The position numbers were made by a program, and so were the translations under genes. From NCBI GenBank assembly GCA_017518025.1, contig JAFWWR010000080.1, positions 1 through 10,500 on the forward strand: DNA of 10,500 nucleotides. Direction: 5' to 3'. This DNA is from Clostridia bacterium (lineage in GTDB: Bacteria > Bacillota > Clostridia > Oscillospirales > CAG-272). The notes under the pieces were generated by a model that was not told where the DNA came from, did no database searches, and saw only the letters and a list, made by a program, of their open reading frames with translations. The stretch's first letter is position 1; the number at the start of each line of letters is the position of its first letter. Shown here one piece after another: positions 9,001 to 10,500 of the stretch.

Positions 9001-9939
9001 GCGCCCGCAGACGGCGACTTTGTGAGCGCGGGGACCGCCCCCGTCGTATTCGACAGCCTGAAGGAAGGGAAATACGAGCTCCACGTCAAGGACAGCACCG
9101 GCAAACGGCTCGCGGAGCCCCTGAAAATCACCGTGGCTCATCCCGAGGGAACGTGGAGCGAGGTGGTCTACACCTGGAACGACGATTACTCGAAGGTCAC
9201 GGCGACCCGCACCTGCACCCTCGACGAGACTCACATCGAGACGGAGACCGTGTCGACCAACTTCATCCTCACCAAGCCCTCCACCTTCAAGGAAGAGGGA
9301 GCGGGACGCTACGTGGGCACGTTCACGAACGAGGCCTTCGGAGAGGCGGTCTATGAGATCGTGATCCCCGCCGTGGGATGCGACGGAGGACCCACCTGCC
9401 CGAGCAACGTCTTCACGGACCGCCCTGCGGCAAGCAGCTTCGCACACATCCCGATAGACTGGGCCGTGATCAACAAGGTCACTCTGGGCCTTACGCCCAC
9501 GACCTTCAGCCCTGACACCGAATGCACAAGGGCCCAGTTCGTCACGTTCCTCTGGAGGACCATGGGCCAGCCCGAGCCGACCACCACCGCAAATCCGTTC
9601 AAGGATGCGAAGGAGAACGCCTTCTACTACAAGGCGGTCCTCTGGGCGGTGGAGAACGGCATCACCGCCGGCACCTCGGCGACGACGTTCAGCCCGAACG
9701 CAAAGTGCAGCCGAAGCCAGGTGGTCACGTTCCTCTGGAGAATGGAAGGAAGCGAGGAGCCGAAGAGCATGAACAATCCGTTCTCGGACGTCCGGTCTAA
9801 GGCGTTCTACTTCAAAGCAGTTCTCTGGGCGGTGGAGAAGGGAATAACCAACGGCGTCACCGCGACAACCTTTGATCCCAACGGTTCCTGCACCAGAGCC
9901 CAGTGCGTGACGTTCCTGTACCGCGAATTTGCGGGCTGA
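1..9939 (+). CDS. Giant SLH-anchored multi-module surface protein (5' end missing)
   Basis: The frame is open from base 1 (Asp-Trp-Glu-Leu...) to TGA at 9937-9939. A TTG at base 10 could be taken as a start, but it has no properly spaced ribosome binding site. The residues after it are polar with no signal peptide, which a protein with SLH repeats needs, so the gene almost certainly begins upstream. At over 3,300 residues it is built of beta-rich modules: unrecognised N-terminal modules, a calcium-loop-like motif (D523, N525, N527, D531), a Gly-rich hinge, a Thr/Lys-rich linker, a region of alternating-pattern strands, a propeller-like region, CARDB-like and Ig-like sandwiches, two copies of an unrecognised ~130-residue module, and three C-terminal SLH repeats. 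SLH repeats are known to bind secondary cell-wall polymers, so the protein is probably exported and held on the cell surface. Adhesion, ligand binding or a structural layer are inferred roles. No enzyme active site or sortase motif was seen. It is followed directly by a terminator, so it is the last gene of its transcript. Confidence 0.95.
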   Translation, partial: DWELAIGSFPSEGLDAKDTQHYRNKITSRMTATASNNNGGEILVNDMSNFKYTDIYGEEWTVPKYLRISANFNSQAQLVLAKAGTLYWGYLFATHLSEVGVKEVTGTDKWLRPMISFWSVSNTSGIDEMMTKYEVYGKTDRRYYWYSKGVYGSNGLVSGAEFGADRNKDQWAGYNNVVEVPLDWGRLAQMDIDFAMRTQWKDEEGSWGQTCSNGTHTAIDVLTLAFARREFETTHYPKNSNSDTNAHGIKIVLYTANDSDEAGSYTAINPSSQLYGTLTPEISIVEGAGGVSMSGNLYVGSKIKIDASKISGFAIPDGGLFITNQRGEKVGVVTRQSADSQIWYVEMFWDGMQRSCLTDTYQLNIILNRTQKLEVDIAPSTPRLEDGVNINTAKYGEVWDSFLGRGPVAQTAALTYSSSVPVPTNGKYFHSDNTTALPLNSCTFTGSNGTYTTNSALFNVQSINFNQDADDVILYNSRAYAGNQDIPILAGDLSAGTLHFTFYDSAYLDAVSPMEVFIDHVEVYYDRNGNGIIDGVWDDEDEVFVLDTDSDKKTIDDFVAIVDGDYSDSFFKAIKDENEVVHQHYFKVYLSMRPRAFKVPAGADVNAKAQLLPAFLSAITDPDQAAELTDEQRSYRYVRSFNADNHPMYGAGATAKTYIDIPLGGDVGEKRMISETVGTMDPEKTKIVDTETETTYTWAPDYTGQLLVPFDNPTPIVDNDNITGGAVSIAGENPGMNADGTYTYSDDGKENVNASLGSFAGRTTFAIGVQEQVKSSTPTRAGNNIDSLDDIKPETIKMGTVGSTPAPDELLGLSSGGDAGGTGGTGPGSDVGNEEFEPDLGVELPSLELELGDYATLIMDGYEVGFAIGIPVYQYEDTSYTGSQKTQTDPDGTVTTTRKDEEGHDIKETVKQEKDKTVKTTVTMDGEPNNDSVKTRVTTIETTDKDGKKTYETTTETIYKKDWDPKNTDPKNKELTLSKKTDTNAPPTEEPEGGFKHGFKEANGGMATLKEFCKALTSPKKGSVKKFMDGAFEDDSLKNAKNGNTTATSVEVSFTVQISIMFEYNPIDNCHYFKSAGLAATLGVEFTVQHRFTPCPIIYVYVKFGIEVEVKVSLSVIREAKEGNEITSFEQGSLSGLSKGKPVVFALDMRKKAVDSETGKPADYNTARGFHLTLTGKVFMEVYDNADCTGKALTSGVLIGDGGQKEVLYKAYNKVVYVKLTPRKGPTVTASELKPVIGATSHVVFDGLTISPGLSLEAGVGVGIELAKFELFVKTSVAISMTMGGYLEDTDQYEGFYISGFEWSLAVGFNATLLFFNYSMDVVAIGVEGAQHGTGGYFDWNISATAANGEKTLWEKQTYTSADGKSLPGEPEPPTGFNIFKDNEGCVFYNADGSVTNTEDKEDVNQDWSFSEGVSAFRWKGGVFKGEIPMNGDLSVARKAGAKVTFSTSEKEIHVYFDGSVKISTGPSDTGKVYTKSPAKLTLNASESNPAQITITAERKSKIDRFEVPKKEEENGGNSSGTTILSARTVPQSLVHVSGPVDVSSTQKIYSPGSETRAIDPTGTADFQLSGYNTSGDARKLAGGLATGYDYKLVEAGGECYIVYQQMLDGAPQLVLSRVVMTGNFTKNSGLVNPVDETAKVKYLVLDNDGTTDLDYSVSAVSGGIRVVWVSEGDTEEDGAYVVKERVVSLAPGATQSEATVLDGSDGYAYLPSGEGTPAVWVSSEGSGDSANAILKKWIIAKNDGITEDELTNITTQNAEYANAVFFWATQSALNDLYGSSTTLKSSGGASATLENEFVENMETVNLGGRTVLLYTTSQIAYFNETNDISVTVGLDDVGSNTERGTIRRLYLRSLDGNGFGPAKLIQTAIDFDGCTEDTIDSVYLKDGLYVKGELVTEDVDPYYSNLRFVTADIDGKGAQTLALFEMSGNTWLLKQAEMEGILAGTGGATLIPIFSEATGTDVCIGSDDYSLAVAYTAPVADSLSNAIYIAWWDKNVGTWGSPTILAMRNLQIYEDRITYDMDGEDSEKAYLGELVTGGHHTGSLDKLTFSNLQIATREVDDEGTPKRQLMILTEGSFVPLKYDTFDFHGARENITTTVPDGVSELSFYAIAFGAGEQAVGEGRLGLANYDFTAGSRIIGEVSFTNTGTSAIRASDANPMTVSLMVNGTDQDVELASWKLTSSLPSGQSMRLAFESAELKANIPAGAAIYLDVAEDPEYFAEGAFHGVIPDLLVVENKPELSFGDFDMTFTGFSEDGTQAIFDLTATVVNNGSATADETFIQFSYDTGIEGELGTSFYPIDITGSKFVTSPQRSRRSVVVTENYSLGVYALRDEGGKTFLEPNCYRTVTAELHVPVSCFVTLKDLSGLHLKAEVYSGADTPDVHYGVYTSDHDEYNSMNNMVEKTFKHSTVFEMPSHINVALGTTLNLPVSFKATSSNPELILSEVSDGTDGWEPRMGICYYDPARQVIVAAPNARAQEMIRNQEVPTGILELKDTSTNTIAAVAYTVSTMADGVNIFRDDATFTFYEPNGNKTDLYAAEASNPGWLFLTKGVELGWEGGDASEIPMNNDLSLCNRDGAYLKFDTVATKIRVYFMGEIEITSTMPGHQSSDKYTSSPVEIDFENDGGLKHTVTIKAKKGTRIDRYVPTYSTDPVVPTDPDSPQIFWNRSFPETASVMNGESVPMTCYVIDGAGLQTVMFNGQILSESTSPKLVKLDEGLWYFDYLFSKNGIYSVRAFDEAGNTSGNMFAVNWFNDVLSVGAIATAPDLKRSDLAFVDGNGSPVATSGTLSSAPWLRSAYTLGANEADSAYIFYDGEMSDAALAKDGDGLWRAVANGCYMVRVDRDDGTWCRAFVKLSNLELTDPAELSPTLSVTDDGEYIGITASDNGELRALTVNGYPIPVSGSLYSGSFPAPLGGRYVISVTDDSGNTVTETVDHEVPVAVGDKFVAEAFSCAGGKSRGTVTVDPSKIRGGAYDTSLSNVANNVYLTAYSVALVGEGEAPADGDFVSAGTAPVVFDSLKEGKYELHVKDSTGKRLAEPLKITVAHPEGTWSEVVYTWNDDYSKVTATRTCTLDETHIETETVSTNFILTKPSTFKEEGAGRYVGTFTNEAFGEAVYEIVIPAVGCDGGPTCPSNVFTDRPAASSFAHIPIDWAVINKVTLGLTPTTFSPDTECTRAQFVTFLWRTMGQPEPTTTANPFKDAKENAFYYKAVLWAVENGITAGTSATTFSPNAKCSRSQVVTFLWRMEGSEEPKSMNNPFSDVRSKAFYFKAVLWAVEKGITNGVTATTFDPNGSCTRAQCVTFLYREFAG
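862..1140 (+). other. Unrecognised N-terminal beta module of the giant protein
   Basis: Residues about 285-377 form a compact strand-rich unit. It opens with a Gly-Asn-Leu-Tyr-Val-Gly-Ser stretch, continues with alternating Ile/Lys positions, and closes with another alternating hydrophobic strand before a Pro-Ser-Thr-Pro linker. It looks like a small beta sandwich of the kind repeated in large clostridial surface proteins. I do not recognise a named family. The preceding residues 1-270 are rich in Trp, Tyr and Gly and also match nothing I know. Confidence 0.4.
1561..1665 (+). other. Calcium-loop-like acidic segment within the giant protein
   Basis: After a strand ending Val-Tyr-Tyr, residues 523-531 read DRNGNGIID, matching the DxNxNGxxD spacing of dockerin and EF-hand-type calcium loops. 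A strongly acidic run follows (DDEDE, then DTDSD at about 545-550). Calcium binding is an inference from this spacing. The helices flanking a true EF-hand are not obvious, so a single stabilising calcium site in a beta domain is more likely than a cohesin-binding dockerin. Confidence 0.5.
2440..2493 (+). other. Gly-rich hinge
   Basis: Residues about 811-828 are dominated by Gly, Ser and Thr (SSGGDAGGTGGTGPGS), a flexible linker between two folded parts. An acidic Glu/Leu stretch follows. Confidence 0.7.
2641..2985 (+). other. Thr/Lys/Asp-rich low-complexity linker
   Basis: Residues about 878-992 are highly charged and Thr-rich, with recurring Thr-Thr-Thr, Asp-Gly and Lys-Thr-Val elements (for example DPDGTVTTT, KTVKTTVTMDG, TTDKDGKKTYETTTET). 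The alternating pattern could form a repetitive extended beta structure or an unstructured stalk. It ends in a Pro/Glu run (APPTEEPEGG) that marks the next domain boundary. No named repeat family is claimed. Confidence 0.65.
3127..4044 (+). other. Region of long alternating-pattern beta strands
   Basis: Residues about 1040-1345 hold several long strands in which every second residue is hydrophobic, separated by Gly-rich or acidic turns. Examples are FGIEVEVKVSLSV (about 1101-1113), LSLEAGVGVGIELAKFELFV (about 1252-1271) and FEWSLAVGFNATLLFFNYSM (1298-1317). A small inserted unit with Cys and Gly (about 1160-1225) separates the first strands from the rest. The pattern recalls beta-barrel or beta-solenoid strands. 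I do not recognise a family. Confidence 0.5.
4126..4518 (+). repeat. Internal module repeat, copy 1
   Basis: Residues about 1373-1503 form the first of two divergent copies of a ~130-residue beta module. Anchors shared with copy 2 (7540-7935) are G-x-NIF-x-D at the start, FY and a turn Gly, GV-x3-W-x-GG, EIPMN-x-DLS (from base 4279 here), VYF-x-G, KVYTKSP here against DKYTSSP there, and a final TI-x-A-x-K then IDR followed by an aromatic residue. This copy directly follows the barrel-like region and precedes the propeller-like region. The fold is probably a beta sandwich, perhaps a ligand- or carbohydrate-binding one, but that is inference. Confidence 0.8.
4687..6189 (+). other. Beta-propeller-like region
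   Basis: Residues about 1560-2060 contain several blade-like units with strands of the type CYIVYQQMLDG, IRVVWVSEGD, TVLLYTTS and AIYIAWWDKNVGTWGSP. Each has an aromatic strand followed by a polar turn and a return strand. That pattern is typical of beta-propeller domains used for binding in surface proteins. The number of blades cannot be settled by eye and no named family is assigned. Confidence 0.4.
6364..7218 (+). other. Two CARDB-like beta-sandwich domains
   Basis: Residues about 2119-2216 and 2237-2403 show the CARDB-type pattern. Each has a strand carrying a small-polar turn (EVSFTNTGTSA at about 2138; LTATVVNNGSATADET at about 2261), followed by a strand with a variable ligand. The second domain ends near Tyr-Asn-Ser-Met-Asn-Asn (2393-2398), like the Asn-Asn that closes CARDB domains. 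CARDB domains are known from bacterial surface adhesins. A basic RSRRS stretch at 2310-2314 lies in a loop of the second domain. Confidence 0.5.
7540..7935 (+). repeat. Internal module repeat, copy 2
   Basis: Residues about 2511-2642 are the second copy of the ~130-residue module seen at 4126-4518. The order and spacing of the conserved anchors are the same, including EIPMNNDLS from base 7690, VYFMGEIEI, DKYTSSP and GTRIDRY. The length differs by only about one residue. The two copies sit about 1,140 residues apart, so this is module reuse rather than a tandem repeat. A short Pro/Thr/Asp linker joins it to the Ig-like modules. Confidence 0.8.
7984..8811 (+). other. Tandem Ig-like modules
   Basis: Residues about 2659-2750, 2755-2858 and 2866-2934 look like successive Ig-like beta sandwiches. 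The first ends GIYSVRAFDEAGNTS and the third ends RYVISVTDDSGNTVTETV, both matching the closing strand pattern (Y-x-V-x-D-x-x-GN-x) of bacterial Ig-like domains. The middle unit has a weaker match (GCYMVRVDRDDGTWCRAFV). Such arrays act as spacers or binding units that project domains away from the wall. Confidence 0.6.
8821..9378 (+). other. Two C-terminal beta modules before the SLH repeats
   Basis: Residues about 2938-3044 are an unrecognised sandwich ending in a GKYELHVKDSTGK strand. Residues about 3047-3123 match a small repeat common in clostridial surface proteins: a Trp-containing opening strand (VVYTWNDDYSKVTATRTC), a His/Thr/Glu turn (ETHIETETV), then a Lys/Thr stretch and a closing IVIPAVG before a Gly-rich joint. 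That family recollection comes from memory and carries no functional assignment. Confidence 0.5.
9409..9936 (+). repeat. Three C-terminal S-layer homology (SLH) repeats
   Basis: The repeats lie at residues about 3134-3188, 3195-3250 and 3256-3309. Each has the SLH plan: an opening F-x-D (VFTDRP, PFKDAK, PFSDVR), a helix (AVLWAVENGIT and AVLWAVEKGIT in repeats 2 and 3), a TTFSP/TTFDP turn, and a C(T/S)R(A/S)Q-x-VTFL helix. Repeat 1 is the most diverged in its first helix. SLH triplets are known to bind pyruvylated secondary cell-wall polymers, so this end should anchor the protein non-covalently to the wall. The protein stops 16 residues after the last CTRAQ begins, a normal end for an SLH protein. 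Confidence 0.94.
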
Positions 9940-9954
9940 TACAGTCTCAACAGC

Positions 9955-9997
9955 AAAAAAAGCCCGCCGGAGATCGTCGGATCTCCGGCGGGTTTTT
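9955..9997 (+). terminator. Rho-independent terminator
   Basis: A perfect 13-bp stem (9963-9975 with 9980-9992) encloses a GTCG loop. It is preceded by seven A (9955-9961) and followed by five T (9993-9997). It lies 15 bases after the stop codon of the giant gene. The A-run and T-run make it able to work in both directions. Confidence 0.94.
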
Positions 9998-10116
9998 GTC
10001 GCGGTTTTTTCGTAAAGCAAAGGGGATTTTTCAAAACTGACGCGTCCGATCATCCGATAAATACCGACCGACCGTCACCCTTTTGTAATAATACCGTCAA
10101 AAGCGGAGGCAACGGG

Positions 10117-10130
10117 GAGGCGGCCGCCTC
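10117..10130. repeat. 14-bp perfect GC-rich palindrome
   Basis: GAGGCGGCCGCCTC reads the same on both strands and has no loop. It could be a protein-binding site or simply a product of GC-rich composition. Its function is unknown. Confidence 0.6.
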
Positions 10131-10234
10131 GTCAATGAACGGCGCGGGGCCTTGCGAAGCGGCTCACTCCCACTCTTCTTATGAAGCTTAACTTAACACA
10201 TTTCGTTTAGTGATTATTGCTTCGTATCCTCTTG

Positions 10235-10329
10235 ATTATCTAATGTATTCGTATTATCCTGACTTAAAAAGCTCCTATTATCATTTTGTTATCGAGGTTG
10301 ATAACAAGAATAGTAACATCGTGGATAAT
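10235..10329. other. Cluster of RTTATC motifs (DnaA-box-core-like)
   Basis: Six copies of RTTATC lie in 95 bases. Four are on the + strand (ATTATC at 10235, 10253 and 10277; GTTATC at 10288) and two on the - strand (GATAAC at 10300-10305; GATAAT at 10324-10329 as read on +). Starts are spaced 18, 24, 11, 12 and 24 bases, close to multiples of a helical turn. The - strand copy at 10320-10328 reads TTATCCACG, eight of nine bases of the DnaA box TTATCCACA. The other copies match less well, so this may be an operator array or chance in AT-rich DNA. Confidence 0.35.
10286..10307. repeat. 8-bp inverted repeat, possible operator
   Basis: TTGTTATC (10286-10293) and GATAACAA (10300-10307) are perfect inverted arms around a 6-base spacer (GAGGTT). 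This suits a dimeric DNA-binding protein. No T-run follows on either strand, so it is not a terminator. It lies about 40 bases downstream of the leftward promoter. Confidence 0.5.
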
Positions 10330-10347
10330 AACAAGTGGTATATAGGT

Positions 10348-10376
10348 ATTATAAACGATTTTTCCTTAAATTTCAA
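10348..10376 (-). promoter_or_regulatory. Leftward sigma-70-type promoter
   Basis: Read on the - strand, TTGAAA (10376-10371, five of six matches to TTGACA) is followed by a 17-base spacer and a perfect TATAAT (10353-10348). It would drive transcription leftward from about 10341 through the inverted repeat and motif cluster. No credible coding sequence follows, so if active it may make a short non-coding RNA. AT-rich DNA produces such matches by chance. Confidence 0.4.
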
Positions 10377-10399
10377 GGTTTTCAGCTAAGTTTACGTTT

Positions 10400-10500
10400 T
10401 TACTCAATATAATGCTTCTTATGGTCGGGGTTGATGGCAAACTTGTTTCGCAAGTCAATCAAATTCTTGCCGAAGGTTTCACAAAACACAGAGAAATGCA
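10400..10500 (-). CDS. Possible C-terminal end of an unidentified gene (strand uncertain)
   Basis: On the - strand, 32 codons run from the right edge to a TAA at 10402-10400, ending GKNLIDLRN, KFAINPD and HKKHYIE. This is protein-like and has a natural stop. The same bases read on + from ATG at 10412 are also open to the edge (MLLMVGVDGKLVSQVN...), and so is a third frame from ATG at 10434. No ribosome binding site is properly placed for either + start, so the - strand reading is slightly preferred. I do not recognise the family. Confidence 0.25.
   Translation of the reverse strand, partial: HFSVFCETFGKNLIDLRNKFAINPDHKKHYIE

Larger units (their letters stand above)
9940..10399. other. Intergenic region with a composition break
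   Basis: No convincing gene is seen here. Beyond the terminator, about 10000-10185 is roughly 50% GC and holds a short ACCG triplication (10063-10074) and a NotI-type palindrome. From about 10185 the DNA falls to about 30% GC by hand count (18/60, 18/60 and 16/60 over 10201-10380), against nearer 58% in the coding region. The AT-rich part carries the inverted repeat, motif cluster and promoter listed separately. A change of DNA origin near 10185 is possible. Confidence 0.7.

Noticed and set aside
8368..10053. 561-codon open frame on the - strand starting downstream of the giant gene
   Set aside because: Its first codons run through the intrinsic terminator and the rest is antisense to the Ig-like and SLH region. 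The product is compositionally biased with no domain.
10080..10103. CTTTTG...CAAAAG inverted repeat
   Set aside because: Six AT-rich base pairs around a 12-base loop are too weak to support a function.
10135..10191. 18-residue open frame beginning at ATG 10135
   Set aside because: It is very short, its nearest GGAGG is too far upstream (14 bases) and it matches nothing known. It is part of the in-frame open stretch after the giant gene's stop.
10364..10378. Imperfect palindrome CCTTAAATTTCAAGG followed by TTTT as a second terminator
   Set aside because: It is AT-rich with a central mismatch, so the stem is too weak. It also overlaps the -35 element of the leftward promoter.
9940..10500. tRNA, CRISPR or insertion-sequence ends in the non-coding part
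   Set aside because: No cloverleaf, no regularly spaced repeats and no paired terminal inverted repeats could be found by eye.

Overview
The window is almost entirely one coding sequence: a giant, multi-module, secreted surface protein on the + strand. It is already open at base 1 and ends at a TGA at 9937-9939, giving at least 3,312 codons with the true N-terminus missing. Three C-terminal S-layer homology (SLH) repeats, with a Cys in each (S/K/E)C(T/S)R(A/S)Q motif, a GC-rich coding style and a strong intrinsic terminator suggest a Clostridia-type bacterium, perhaps an Oscillospiraceae-like gut or anaerobic Bacillota member. The taxon is inferred from the style of the SLH repeats and not proven.

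Layout of the protein (residue 1 = the TTG codon at base 10, used only for numbering): 1-380 unrecognised beta-rich modules; 380-800 more unrecognised sequence with one dockerin/EF-hand-like calcium loop at about 523-531; 812-828 a Gly-rich hinge; 878-992 a Thr/Lys/Asp-rich low-complexity linker; 1040-1345 a region of long alternating-pattern beta strands; 1373-1503 the first copy of an unrecognised ~130-residue module; 1560-2060 a beta-propeller-like stretch; 2119-2403 two CARDB-like beta sandwiches; 2511-2642 the second copy of the ~130-residue module; 2659-2934 about three Ig-like modules; 2938-3123 two further small beta modules; 3134-3309 three SLH repeats that should hold the protein on the cell wall. 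The likely role is adhesion, ligand binding or a structural surface layer. No catalytic motif was recognised.

Downstream (9940-10500) there is a textbook Rho-independent terminator, then about 200 bases of intergenic DNA of about 50% GC. At about 10185 composition breaks sharply to about 30% GC. The AT-rich part contains an 8-bp inverted repeat, a cluster of six RTTATC (DnaA-box-core-like) motifs and a good leftward sigma-70-type promoter. The last ~100 bases may be the edge of another gene, but both strands are open there and I cannot assign it firmly.

I see no multi-gene system, CRISPR array, RNA gene or recognisable insertion sequence. The most interesting items are the duplicated unrecognised module, the barrel-like strand region in what should be a wall-anchored protein, and the composition switch with its motif cluster at the right end.
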